A stretch of 58,917 bases of DNA, taken from contig CBDHFQ010000039.1 in assembly GCA_965262565.1 (NCBI GenBank), forward strand, positions 1 through 58,917, given 5' to 3'. Positions 39,380 through 48,575 of the stretch are shown piece after piece. Below the pieces are notes generated by a model. The model was not told the DNA's origin. It was given only the letters and a program-made list of their open reading frames with translations, and made no database searches. The position numbers and the translations under genes were made by a program. Numbering within the stretch: the stretch's first letter is position 1; each line of letters begins with the position of its first letter. This stretch comes from CBDHFQ01 sp965262565. Lineage in GTDB: Bacteria > Bacteroidota > Bacteroidia > J057.

Positions 39380-41110
39380 TTAATGGAATAATTCTTCAAA
39401 AAATGGTTGAGAGGTAACTTCTGGATAAGTTCCTATATATTGAATAGTTCCTTCGTCCATAACTATGATGCGATCACATTTAGATGCAAAAAATTTGTCA
39501 TTCGTAACCGCAACTACAGTCCTCATTTCTGCGCAAGTGAGAAACTCACATATTTGCTCTTTTTCCTCCGGGGTCCACACATAAAAAAGGTCATCCATCA
39601 AGAGTAATTCCGGTCTTTTGGCAATACACCTCGCTAAAATAAATTTCTTCACTGTCGCAGGGGCAAATTGAGGCCCTTCAGGTACTAACTTTGTTTGGTA
39701 TCCATCTCTCATGGATAATATCAACTCATTCAAGTTTAGTTTCTCAAGTGCCCATATGACGTCGTTCAAAGAAATTTCCGGGCTTCCCATAGTCATATTT
39801 TCTTCAACCGTTCCTCTAAACAGCGTCTTCTGGGAGAAACAGTCTCCTATAAAAGACCTGAGACTTATAGGATCGATATTTGAAAGAGGGATACCATTAT
39901 ATGCAAGTGTTCCTTCGAAGCTTTGATACAATCCTGAAATCACATTCAACAACATCGTTTTACCTGAATTTCCTGGCCCTGAAATACACACCTTCTCTCC
40001 TGCACTTATTTCAAAACTGACATCAGTTAAAGATCTGACTGTTTGACCTGGGAGTTGAAAGTTTACATCCTTTAGGGTAATTTCTATTCCTTTCCCTGTG
40101 GAAATATTGTGAAAGTTGGTTCCCTGGTGACGCTCTAGTGGAAGATCAGTTACCGTTCCTAACTTCTCTACAGCTGTCAGAACATCATATATCGTTTCCA
40201 TGCTCAAAATCAATTTCTCTACTGAATTAATGATTAAGATGATGATGATCTCTGAAGCAACAAACTGCCCTACATTCATTTGGCGTTGAATCAGCAATAC
40301 ACTACCAATTAACAAAAGTATGGCAGTTATTAATGTTTTGAAAGCGATAATGTTGCCAAACTGAATGACTAACACACGGAAATGGCTCTTTCTGGCATCT
40401 AGATATTTAGACACTTCCTCATCAGTTTTTTCTAAAGCTAAATTAGTTTCTCCAGCCAGTTTAAAAGATCTTAATGTTCTGGCTAATTCTTCCAGCCAAT
40501 AAACAACCTGATATTTATATTTTGATTCTTCTAAACTTGTCCTTAATCCCGCAGGTCCTGTAAATCGGAATATTAATAATAGAATAGTTATCAGTAAGAT
40601 TCCAAAGAAGATAAAGAATGGGTGGTAGAATGATAAAAGAATTAGTCCGAATATAATCTGAAGACTAGCGGTAGAAAAATCTATCAGTAATTTGGGAAGC
40701 CCTTTTTGAATGTTTAACGTATCAAAAAAGCGGTTGACTAATTCAGGAGGATAATAATGCGAAAGAGATTCCATTGTAATTCTTGGAATTCTATAAGCAA
40801 ACTCAAAAGATGCTCTGGCGAAAATCCGCTGTTGTAACATCTCCGTAATAGAAATCTGCATTAATTGCAACCCTCCAACTACTGCCGTACCTACTGTTAC
40901 GACAAAAATTAACAGCCCCCACGAAGAAGATAATTCATTCGCCAAGACTTGACTGATGATTGCCTGAATACCTAGTGGTAAGGTTAAATAAATTAAGCCA
41001 CTAAGTATGGCATAAAAGTAAATGTGCCCAATCTCTTTTTTCTCAAGTGAGAGTAACCTGAAAAATCGCTTAATGGGCTTGCCTTTGAGTGATTCTGTTT
41101 CGATCGCCAT
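39380..41110 (-). CDS. Type I secretion ABC transporter with a degenerate ATPase domain
   Basis: The 576-residue protein has an N-terminal six-helix exporter domain (about 30-310) and an ABC ATPase (about 340-575) but no C39 peptidase domain. The Walker A motif is good (GPGNSGKT, 378-385) and the Q loop is present (Gln427). Three catalytic elements are altered: the LSGGQ signature is replaced by FAPATVKK (482-489), the Walker B glutamate is Asp507 in LLLMDD, and the H-loop histidine is Asn537 in VTND. The whole ABC/HlyD/TolC set is intact, so the protein is probably expressed and used. It may be a divergent Bacteroidota lineage, run with little hydrolysis, or have a partner ATPase. A good promoter precedes it. 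Confidence 0.85.
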   Translation of the reverse strand: MAIETESLKGKPIKRFFRLLSLEKKEIGHIYFYAILSGLIYLTLPLGIQAIISQVLANELSSSWGLLIFVVTVGTAVVGGLQLMQISITEMLQQRIFARASFEFAYRIPRITMESLSHYYPPELVNRFFDTLNIQKGLPKLLIDFSTASLQIIFGLILLSFYHPFFIFFGILLITILLLIFRFTGPAGLRTSLEESKYKYQVVYWLEELARTLRSFKLAGETNLALEKTDEEVSKYLDARKSHFRVLVIQFGNIIAFKTLITAILLLIGSVLLIQRQMNVGQFVASEIIIILIINSVEKLILSMETIYDVLTAVEKLGTVTDLPLERHQGTNFHNISTGKGIEITLKDVNFQLPGQTVRSLTDVSFEISAGEKVCISGPGNSGKTMLLNVISGLYQSFEGTLAYNGIPLSNIDPISLRSFIGDCFSQKTLFRGTVEENMTMGSPEISLNDVIWALEKLNLNELILSMRDGYQTKLVPEGPQFAPATVKKFILARCIAKRPELLLMDDLFYVWTPEEKEQICEFLTCAEMRTVVAVTNDKFFASKCDRIIVMDEGTIQYIGTYPEVTSQPFFEELFH

Positions 41111-41130
41111 TCTGATTATTCAATTACTAT

Positions 41131-41161
41131 CAAAATTAATAGTTTTACTTTTAAACGTCAA
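41131..41161 (-). promoter_or_regulatory. Promoter of the type I secretion operon
   Basis: On the minus strand TAATTTTG (41131-41138) matches the -7 consensus TAnnTTTG, and TTG (41159-41161) lies exactly 20 bases upstream as the -33 element. The start codon of the ABC gene at 41110 follows after about 20 bases, giving a short leader. Both elements and spacing agree with the Bacteroidota housekeeping promoter. Confidence 0.6.
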
Positions 41162-41446
41162 TAATAAATATTGGTTACTATTTTTTGAATTATGCGATAA
41201 AGTAGTAGGAACCTTTAAAAATAGAACAGTAAAAATAGAAATACTGTTTGATATGTTCCCCCTGCAATGAGTAATCTTCCTGACATTTAAGGTATAAAAT
41301 TGGCTATGTAAGAATAATGGATGTTTAAAGGCCAAATTTATCAAAAATGAAAAGGGTATTATGGTAGGAAGTTGTTTTACATATTAGGGGCAATTCAACA
41401 GCGATGTACGGAACACACAATTTAGCTATACTACTATGACTGGCCC

Positions 41447-41454
41447 TAAATTTG
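41447..41454 (+). promoter_or_regulatory. Putative -7 element before the VWA lipoprotein gene
   Basis: TAAATTTG matches TAnnTTTG 52 bases upstream of the ATG at 41506. A TTTA lies 22 bases further upstream as a weak -33. Confidence 0.4.
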
Positions 41455-41505
41455 TGTATATGAGACTGTTTATAATCAATTGTAATTGTTTTAAACCTAC
41501 ATCTT

Positions 41506-42489
41506 ATGAAACTCCAATGCTTTTTATCCTGGACAATCGCCATTTTCAGCTTGGCTCTTTTTGCATGTGATAATGGGGACAATCCTAAAAATGTGAATTG
41601 TAACCGGTTTTATAGGTTAGAGAACTTCGACACAGGTATAACCTTAAAGTCAAATAAAGTACGTGTACTTTTCCAGGTAAAAGGATGCGAAAATGAAGGG
41701 ATATCTGGTCTTACAGTTGATGATTTTGAAGTAATTGAAAATGGGTTTTCAATGGATACTGAAGCAGATATTACTGTGGATCCCGGTCAGATTCCATTTT
41801 CAGTTAAAACTGTTTTGCTATTAGATATCACCAGAAGTGTAGAAGGATTGGTAGGCCAAATTAAAGAGGCAAGTATTTCTTTAATTAACCAGAAGATTCC
41901 CAATCAAGAATTTGCAGTATACGAGTTTGATAAAAACCTGAGAATCATACAGGATTTTACTTCGGATACAGATTTGTTGGTAAACGCCATTAACTCTATT
42001 CCTGAAACAGGTTTGCAAGCGTCTACCAATTTATATGGATCGCTGATTGATCTTAACATTAAAGATATGTGGGAAGATGTATTTACGGTTGATTCCATTG
42101 CTGCTGGAAATCTCATTTTATTTACAGATGGAAGGCACAATGCAAATCAAACTCAAAGCCTGGAAGATGCTCTTGCCAGCATTGGTAATCAGACCGTTTA
42201 TGTAGCAGCATTACAAAGTCCTGATTTAGTAGAAGAACCTCTTCAGCAAATTGGGGCAAGTGGCGGATATGTCCAGGCAGAAAACATCACTAGATTGGAA
42301 GCGGCATTCCTGGAAATTCAAAAAGAAATCGTCAATCTATCGGGTAGTATCTATTACCTCTTTTATACTAGTCCTATCAGTGATCCTACTCCTATCGATA
42401 ATGAACTCATCATTAGAGTTTTTGGTAACACTAATTCTGAAGTTGATAATGAGATTGTCACTTCCTTTAATAGTGAAGGATTTAACTAA
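41506..42489 (+). CDS. VWA-domain lipoprotein
   Basis: The 327-residue protein has a lipoprotein signal with Cys21 in ALFACDN, followed by a DUF-like beta strand region and a von Willebrand A domain from about residue 100. The metal site reads DITRS (Asp107, Thr109, Ser111), so the usual first serine is a threonine, which is a conservative change. The domain resembles bacterial surface proteins that bind partners through a metal ion. It is divergent from the type I secretion operon and may be on the outer membrane or facing the periplasm. It does not carry an obvious export signal for that operon, so no functional link is claimed. Confidence 0.75.
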   Translation: MKLQCFLSWTIAIFSLALFACDNGDNPKNVNCNRFYRLENFDTGITLKSNKVRVLFQVKGCENEGISGLTVDDFEVIENGFSMDTEADITVDPGQIPFSVKTVLLLDITRSVEGLVGQIKEASISLINQKIPNQEFAVYEFDKNLRIIQDFTSDTDLLVNAINSIPETGLQASTNLYGSLIDLNIKDMWEDVFTVDSIAAGNLILFTDGRHNANQTQSLEDALASIGNQTVYVAALQSPDLVEEPLQQIGASGGYVQAENITRLEAAFLEIQKEIVNLSGSIYYLFYTSPISDPTPIDNELIIRVFGNTNSEVDNEIVTSFNSEGFN

Positions 42490-42556
42490 TAGTAAAATGC
42501 TGGTTACATCCTAAATAGGGGATATCTCCTGTACACTAGATCCTTTTTTAGTAAAG

Positions 42557-42588
42557 GGCCATTGGATTGGTAGACCAATCTAATGGCC
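42557..42588 (+). terminator. Inverted repeat downstream of the VWA lipoprotein, possible terminator
   Basis: Arms of 14 bases (GGCCATTGGATTGG and CCAATCTAATGGCC, one mismatch) surround a 4-base loop, 68 bases past the stop at 42489. No T run follows, so it could be a bidirectional terminator or an RNA end stabiliser rather than a typical rho-independent site. Confidence 0.45.
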
Positions 42589-42675
42589 TATATTTATGGA
42601 AGGTTTCACCATAAATCGAGTCCAGTGCTAATTAAGTTTACCTAACATAAGGTATCAATTTCCAACTATAATAAA

Positions 42676-42941
42676 TTAATCTGCAGCTTGAAAAACTAAT
42701 TTGTTTTTACCCATTGGCACAAACCCTAACCTACCGCCAAATACTTTTCTTTCTGTTTGTACATTCTCAACACCTGCCAGAAAAATACCATCCCCTTTTA
42801 ATCATTTAGGCTGACTGTTGACCTTTATTTTTTCACCAATAGAGAATTCTCCTCTTCTTTTTTAAAAAATCTTTCATTAAATATTCCTAAATAAATGTCA
42901 TTTCCACCACCCATGGATCTCAAGTATTTTACATAATACAC
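42676..42941 (-). pseudogene. Decayed gene remnant of unrecognised family
   Basis: On the minus strand coding-like sequence appears in two frames. Upstream, a stretch including SMGGGNDIYLGIFNERFFKK is open from about 42941. After the T/A run near 42859-42870 the reading must shift to continue as RRGEFSIGEKIKVNSQPK. A TGA (42802-42804) then interrupts the same frame before LKGDGIFLAGVENV and RKVFGGRLGFVPMGKNK, ending at a TAA (42676-42678). The residue pattern (GEKIKVN, KGDGIFLAG) looks like a beta-rich protein tail, but I cannot name the family. The rest of this 562-base gap (42490-43051) holds only the inverted repeat at 42557 and a leader. Confidence 0.5.
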
Positions 42942-43051
42942 TCATTATGAACTTATAATATATGATTACATTATTTATTAAATTTTATTTAATAAGTTTA
43001 TTATACTATTTGTATATTTACCTAACTGCATGGTTTAAAAGATATATAGTA

Positions 43052-44239
43052 ATGAATATTCATATCTTTTTCCCCTTGCTTTGTATCCTAATCCCTTTAA
43101 GATTATTCGCTCAAGACTCATTATCTGTCTCTTCTGTTCCTCCATCCATTCTCGGTAGTTGGTATTTTACTGACGGATCAGATTTAATGGCATATGAATT
43201 AAATACTGAAAGTCTTATATATGGAAATCAGCATTGGAAGATACATTTTGTAAGGAATAGGAAAGACATCTATCAGATCATTGTAAAGAACAAAGAAGAA
43301 ACACAAGAATTTTTTATCCGCTTACCCAAAAAAAATTACATCCAGATATCCGATCACAACAGGAAATTTTATTGGTTCAAAAAGTATCCGTATTTACCCA
43401 ATACACCTCACAAAGAACTCAGGGAATTATCTTCTGCCCTAAAAGGTAGCTGGTACACCACAGATGGAAAACAGCAGAAATTAATCGGATTTGACCAAAG
43501 CCAAGTGTATTGGAAAGGTAACGTATACCCACTCATCCACGCCTACCAGCAAGGTGAATATTTTACCTTAACTTTAGGAAGACTGGAGCATCCCATTGTC
43601 CTGGAAATAAAAAACTGGAACCATAAATTACTTGAAATCGTCGATGAACACAGTATTTCCACATTTGTAAAAAGGGATCTTCAATCTTACAATGGTGTTC
43701 CCATTTCGCCTACTCAATTACCGGACTCCTTATTCGGGAAATGGTATACAGCTGGTCCAAATAGCGCCTTGACGTATGATATCAGAACATCTTCAATAAA
43801 TCAGATTGACATTTTCATGACATTAAAAAAGGGAACAGAGTATTGCTTCCAACTTGTAAATGGTCAATCGATCTATTGCAAAATGGATACAAGACACTAT
43901 TTGTGGATAGCTGAAAATGATAAGAAATTCCAAATTTATCATAGCGGTCCTTTTTATAGTGAGGTTACTCGTCTGGCCCCAAGCTCCATTCCCACTAATT
44001 TACGGGGGAAATGGTATGATACCATGACGGATGAATGGACGTGTACGATTGGGACATCCTGGATATTACAGCACAATACTTTTTGGAGTTATCAGATGGT
44101 GGGGATAAAAGATTTCAATTGGATGTTTATTCTTGAATCTCCCCCAGCACTTAGAAAAATGGAAATTCAGGTAATAAATAATAAACATATACGAATAAGA
44201 GAATCTGAAGGAGAGTGGCGCCAATTAAAACGTTCTTAA
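43052..44239 (+). CDS. Exported four-repeat 'WY' protein of unknown function
   Basis: A start at 43052 gives a signal peptide ending RLFAQD; the frame open from 42962 would add an extra hydrophobic stretch in front of it and is less likely. The 395-residue product has four tandem domains of about 90-97 residues. Each begins with a GxWY motif: GSWYFTDGSD, GSWYTTDGK, GKWYTAGPN and GKWYDTMTDE, with the Trp-Tyr pairs near residues 37, 134, 231 and 321. Each is followed by strands and an aromatic turn such as RKFYWFK or RHYLWIA. I do not recognise a family. It precedes a thioredoxin-like gene by 40 bases on the same strand, so they are probably cotranscribed. Confidence 0.6.
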   Translation: MNIHIFFPLLCILIPLRLFAQDSLSVSSVPPSILGSWYFTDGSDLMAYELNTESLIYGNQHWKIHFVRNRKDIYQIIVKNKEETQEFFIRLPKKNYIQISDHNRKFYWFKKYPYLPNTPHKELRELSSALKGSWYTTDGKQQKLIGFDQSQVYWKGNVYPLIHAYQQGEYFTLTLGRLEHPIVLEIKNWNHKLLEIVDEHSISTFVKRDLQSYNGVPISPTQLPDSLFGKWYTAGPNSALTYDIRTSSINQIDIFMTLKKGTEYCFQLVNGQSIYCKMDTRHYLWIAENDKKFQIYHSGPFYSEVTRLAPSSIPTNLRGKWYDTMTDEWTCTIGTSWILQHNTFWSYQMVGIKDFNWMFILESPPALRKMEIQVINNKHIRIRESEGEWRQLKRS

Positions 44240-44279
44240 AGGGCCATTTTAGGTAGGTATCCATTAAAGCTGATACTTT

Positions 44280-45944
44280 ATGATGAAAATTTTTACCTTT
44301 TCTTTATTTACCCTACTTACTTTGCTAAACAGTTATCCCAGAACTGTATTAGAAGGTTATGTATATAATGCTTCATCCTCTACTGGTACACCGAAACAAA
44401 TTGGAGTTAAATTTTTTGACTTGAGTACTGGCCAGGAGCATGTATACATGGCTCCTATTCAAGTTGATGGGACTTTTAAATTACATTTTCCCGGAGAATT
44501 ACCACAAGATGTTTCTCTAGTTTATGGTAAAAGGACGCACCCTATATTTATCCAACCGGACTCTCTCCTTGTTATAGGAGTCAACGCTACTTCCTATTTA
44601 GATCGAACTCATAGCTCGGCCCTGGATTTTATGGGAACTCATTCTCGGCTAAATTACACCATTCAGCGGTATATGTCGGCTTATGAAAAATTGCCTCATC
44701 ACCTGGAGCATAAAGCTAACAAGCGTATGCTTGGTCCGAATGAATACAAACAATACCGCAACAAAGTTTATCATTTAGAACGCTCGTTTTTAAGTCAATT
44801 TCTCATCGATCACCATGCTTCCAAGCTTTTTAAAACATGGGCCGAAAATGGAATATTATACCATTATGGTATGGATTTAATTAGATATAGTTGGCTACAT
44901 CCTGTTCTTAATGAAGATATTTCTATGACTTTGGTTAAGAAAGGAGTAAACGAAGTAGAACATTCCTATTTTAATTTTTTTGATCTGTTTCCACTGAATC
45001 GCGACTCATCTTTTATCCATTCTAATTATGGGAGATATATTAAAGAATTTAAACAACACTTACTCTGGAAACAACAGAAAGAAGCATCTTCTATCAGTTT
45101 TAGTGATCAGGTAAAGTTGATCGCCCAAAGTGCCCAATATATTTCTATCCTTGAAAGAGAACGACTATTTGTAATTGCTAATACAAAGCCCGAATCTGTG
45201 GTGAGAGAGGATAGGCAATTTGTAGAGCAGATCATCCAATCTGATTCTGTAGTTCGAGCACATTTAGCCCGTCAAGCATGTATGGAAGAATTAACTTCTG
45301 TGCTAGATATCAATGAAGAACCTCTTCGTTCCAGGTTAATTAGTTGGTTTATGAATGATTTAATTGAGGATATGGATTGGGATGCTGTGAATGGTATGAT
45401 GCCTGTATTTTTAGAAGAAGTATCCTCTGACCGAATGCGAATTCAAGTTCAAAATAATTATCAGATGTTAAGGAAGCATTTGTACCGTCCAAATTTTTCA
45501 GCTAATGTTTCTTTAAAAAAAGTTAATAGTATTGAAAAAGATAGTATCCTGAATGAAATATTTTCCCAGGAAAAGGGTTCTATATTATATCTGGTTTTTT
45601 GGTCCCCATGGTCGACACCTTGTAAAGATCAAATTCAAGATTTAAAACTATTGGAAAAACTTGTTCCAAAGGAGAGGATTAAGATAATCAATATCTGTAT
45701 GGATGAAGATGAAAAATTCTGGAAAGCTACCATTTCAAAATATCGTTGGGAAGGAAAGCACTATTTTTTGTCTAATACTCAATCCAAGTCCCTTATTCAG
45801 CATTTTGAGATGAAAGCAGTTCCCCACTACGTTATCGTCAATTCTCAGGGAAAGGTCATCAGAAAAGACGCCCCCTCCCCAAAAGATTCGACAGTGCTAA
45901 GTCAATACTTATTAAAGTTCTCAAATGTTCAACATTTGGAATAG
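44280..45944 (+). CDS. Exported thioredoxin-like protein with SxxC active site
   Basis: The 554-residue protein has a signal peptide, a DUF4369-like N-terminal beta region (about 20-130), a long helical middle and a TlpA/thioredoxin domain from about 410. The active-site motif normally reads WCxxC but here is W-S-T-P-C at residues 444-448, with Ser445 replacing the first cysteine. The cis-proline region AVPHYVIV is normal. It cannot be a classical dithiol reductase; it might isomerise, bind thiols or act only structurally. The middle region of about 270 helical residues is unlike simple TlpA proteins. It follows the four-repeat protein gene. Confidence 0.75.
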   Translation: MMKIFTFSLFTLLTLLNSYPRTVLEGYVYNASSSTGTPKQIGVKFFDLSTGQEHVYMAPIQVDGTFKLHFPGELPQDVSLVYGKRTHPIFIQPDSLLVIGVNATSYLDRTHSSALDFMGTHSRLNYTIQRYMSAYEKLPHHLEHKANKRMLGPNEYKQYRNKVYHLERSFLSQFLIDHHASKLFKTWAENGILYHYGMDLIRYSWLHPVLNEDISMTLVKKGVNEVEHSYFNFFDLFPLNRDSSFIHSNYGRYIKEFKQHLLWKQQKEASSISFSDQVKLIAQSAQYISILERERLFVIANTKPESVVREDRQFVEQIIQSDSVVRAHLARQACMEELTSVLDINEEPLRSRLISWFMNDLIEDMDWDAVNGMMPVFLEEVSSDRMRIQVQNNYQMLRKHLYRPNFSANVSLKKVNSIEKDSILNEIFSQEKGSILYLVFWSPWSTPCKDQIQDLKLLEKLVPKERIKIINICMDEDEKFWKATISKYRWEGKHYFLSNTQSKSLIQHFEMKAVPHYVIVNSQGKVIRKDAPSPKDSTVLSQYLLKFSNVQHLE

Positions 45945-45997
45945 AGATATTTAGTGAAATATAAAGAGCCTTTTGATTAACTTTACTTCGAGGATGA

Positions 45998-46033
45998 GCC
46001 GTTTTCCGGAATTAATGTAATTCCGGAAGCGGC
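45998..46033 (+). terminator. Strong hairpin after the thioredoxin-like gene
   Basis: GCCG-TTTTCCGGAATTA pairs with TAATTCCGGAA-GCGGC, leaving a 3-base loop and one bulged base, 53 bases past the stop at 45944. A modest AT-rich tract follows without a run of Ts, so it is a likely but not textbook terminator. It ends about 97 bases before the fucosidase start. Confidence 0.6.
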
Positions 46034-46129
46034 TATTAGTTATATCAGTCATCATCTATTCAAATCCGACAAGTGGAGATGGTACATTGCAAAGCTTATC
46101 GGAAAAATACGATAATATTGTACGATTTT

Positions 46130-47629
46130 ATGAAATCCCAATGGCTCTCGTTTACCCTATCGATCATAAGAAGAAGGTATTTTTGGATTCCTATATGCTG
46201 TTTGCTTCCCTATTGTTTTATAGGTTGTGAAAGAAGTACCTCAATTTCTTCAGAACCAGATTATATAAATGAAAGTATTGAACTTAGAGATGCAAGAATG
46301 AAATGGTGGAGGGATGCACGTCTAGGGATGTTTATCCATTGGGGACCTTATTCACAATTAAGCGGGATCTATAATGAGAAACAAATCTCTGGCATAGGGG
46401 ACTGGATTATGGAAAGAGCTGCTATTCCTGTATCTGAATATGAACAATATGCCCGGCAACTAAATCCTGACAATTATCAGGCAGATGATTGGGTACGGTT
46501 AGCAAAAGAATCGGGACTGAAATATATCATCTTTACTGCTAAGCATCACGACGGATTCTGTCTCTGGAACTCTGCTTATACCGATTATGACATTACTGAT
46601 TTTACTACTTTTAAGAAAGATATGGTGCAGGAATTAGCAGAAGCTTGCCAAAAATATGGTCTGAAATTCGGGCTGTATTACTCTATTATGGATTGGCATC
46701 ATCCCAATGCTCAATCTGTTTTTTACCCGGACTATAATGATTTGGATACCACTAATGCTAATTTCGGGCAGTATGTTGAGGATTATATGAAACCTCAGAT
46801 AAGAGAACTGTTAACAGCCTACGATCCCGATATTTTTTGGTTTGACGGAGAATGGATCAAGGATTGGACCCACTCAGAAGGTATAGAATTGTATCAAATG
46901 ATTCGATCTATTAAACCTTCGATCATTATTAATAACAGAATAGACAAGGGAAGAAATGGAACTCAGGGAATGAACAAAAAAGATCAGGTCTATGCAGGGG
47001 ATTTTGGTACGCCCGAACAAGAAATTCTGGAGGGCCACTCATTCGAATATTGGGAAACCTGCATGTCTATCAACGATACCTGGGGCTATAAATCATTTGA
47101 CAATAATTGGAAATCTGCAGAAACCCTGATTTATCAACTTGTGGAGACAGTGGCTAAAGGAGGAAATTATTTACTAAATATTGGCCCTAAGCCAGATGGT
47201 TCCATTCCTGCTGAAAGTAAAAATCGATTAGCAGCTATAGGGAAATGGTTATCTCAAAACGGGGAAGCCATCTATACTTCCAAATCCTATCCCTATTTTA
47301 AGGAAAGAGAATACACATATTTCACGCGAGATACATCCGAAACAACTGTATATGCTTTAAACCTGGGCACACTCCCTGATAAACTAACCCTCTCTGATGT
47401 CACTCCTAAGAAGGGAAGTACGATACAGTTGTTGGGAGATTCCAGAGAGTTGGACTACGAAATAAATAAATCTGGTAAGTTGATTATTTCCATTCCGACA
47501 GATGTTCTTAAATCAGCCTTACAAGCCCCAATTAGAGCCTATACAATTCGAATCAAAGGCAAAAGAATCATAGCAGACAGTTTAGATCTCCAAATATCTA
47601 ATATAACTACATTGCCCAATTCAGACTAA
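46130..47629 (+). CDS. GH29 alpha-L-fucosidase lipoprotein
   Basis: A start at 46130 gives a 499-residue protein with a lipoprotein signal (FIGC, Cys33). The frame open from 46073 would put extra residues before it and is not favoured. The GH29 catalytic domain shows the family pattern: MFIHWGPYS, AKHHDGFCLW, and FWFDGEW with the expected nucleophile Asp238. It should release terminal alpha-L-fucose from oligosaccharides in the periplasm or at the cell surface. A C-terminal beta domain completes the protein. No SusC/SusD pair is adjacent, so it is not part of an obvious polysaccharide utilisation locus. Confidence 0.9.
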   Translation: MKSQWLSFTLSIIRRRYFWIPICCLLPYCFIGCERSTSISSEPDYINESIELRDARMKWWRDARLGMFIHWGPYSQLSGIYNEKQISGIGDWIMERAAIPVSEYEQYARQLNPDNYQADDWVRLAKESGLKYIIFTAKHHDGFCLWNSAYTDYDITDFTTFKKDMVQELAEACQKYGLKFGLYYSIMDWHHPNAQSVFYPDYNDLDTTNANFGQYVEDYMKPQIRELLTAYDPDIFWFDGEWIKDWTHSEGIELYQMIRSIKPSIIINNRIDKGRNGTQGMNKKDQVYAGDFGTPEQEILEGHSFEYWETCMSINDTWGYKSFDNNWKSAETLIYQLVETVAKGGNYLLNIGPKPDGSIPAESKNRLAAIGKWLSQNGEAIYTSKSYPYFKEREYTYFTRDTSETTVYALNLGTLPDKLTLSDVTPKKGSTIQLLGDSRELDYEINKSGKLIISIPTDVLKSALQAPIRAYTIRIKGKRIIADSLDLQISNITTLPNSD

Positions 47630-47656
47630 GATTAAAGATAAGGCTGGGCACTTCTC

Positions 47657-48542
47657 TCATATAGGAGCAAGCTGTCCCATTTTTCCGCTTCTATAATCAT
47701 CAAAAGCTTGTCTAAGCTCTTCTTCCGTGTTCATGACAAATGGGCCATAGGATGCAATGGGTTCATCAATCACTTCACCACTAATCAGTAACGCTTTGGA
47801 AGAACTGTTAGCTTTTATTCGAATGTGATACCCTTCTCTGGAAAAACTGATAAGTTGTCCCTCTTCTAATAGAGTTCCATTATTTATATCTAAATGGCCG
47901 GAAAGAAGATAAATTCCCGCATGATGTGTATCAGGAACGGAAATGTTCAAAGTTCCATCATCTTTTGACAGATTAAAGTCTAGTACATTTAAAGAGGTAA
48001 AAGCATTTGCAGGACCTTTTACCTCTTGGTAAGATCCTGCTATCACCCGAACGTAACTATTGTCCGTCAATGCAACTTTAGGAATATCGTCGGAAGAAAT
48101 GTCCTGATATTTAGGGGAAACCATTTTGTATTTTGCAGGAAGGTTAACCCATAATTGAATTAATTCAAGGGTACCTCCTTGTTTCGTAAACTCTTCTTCA
48201 TTTTTTTCTTCATGGACAACTCCTGAACCCGCTGTCATCCATTGTACATCTCCTGCAAACAATTTCCCCCATATTTCCAGCAGAATCCCTGTGCCTCAAT
48301 GCCCCCTGATATAAAATCGTCACTGTCTCAAACCCTCTATGTGGATGTTCATCAACTCCTTTTGGTATATCGCTAGGCTCTACCAAAGTGGGGCCAGCAT
48401 GGTCGAGAACCAAAAAAGGATTCAGGTGCCTTAGATGTTGATGGGGTAAGGCTCGTCTGATGTGGAAGCCATCCCCTACTTGAGTTCTTGTTGACTGAAT
48501 TATCTTTTCGGTCCGTTTTATTGAAACTGATGAATGGTCCAT
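47657..48542 (-). pseudogene. Pirin-family protein, broken by a +1 frameshift
   Basis: Two overlapping open frames together make a complete pirin of about 294 residues. The first (48542-48210) carries HPHRGFETVT and HRDSAGNMG, then drifts into an unrelated tail. The second (from about 48262) resumes with FAGDVQWMTAGSGVVHEE and runs to the end. The join is explained by one extra G in the run of five at 48266-48270; with four, the frame reads GNMGKLFAGDV as in relatives. Pirins are iron-binding cupins (His in HPHRG, HEE in the second part), some with quercetinase activity. The gene may be truly inactive, phase-variable through the G run, or a sequencing error. Confidence 0.9.
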
Positions 48543-48575
48543 AATTTAAAGCTTATCTTACGTATAAGGCTATCA

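Larger units (their letters stand above)
41111..41505. other. Divergent intergenic region between type I secretion operon and VWA lipoprotein gene
   Basis: This 395-base AT-rich gap holds promoters for both directions (41131-41161 on the minus strand and 41447-41454 on the plus strand). Outside those I see no coding remnant, hairpin terminator or tandem repeat. The stretch of about 280 bases between them could carry regulatory sites, but I could identify none. Confidence 0.6.
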
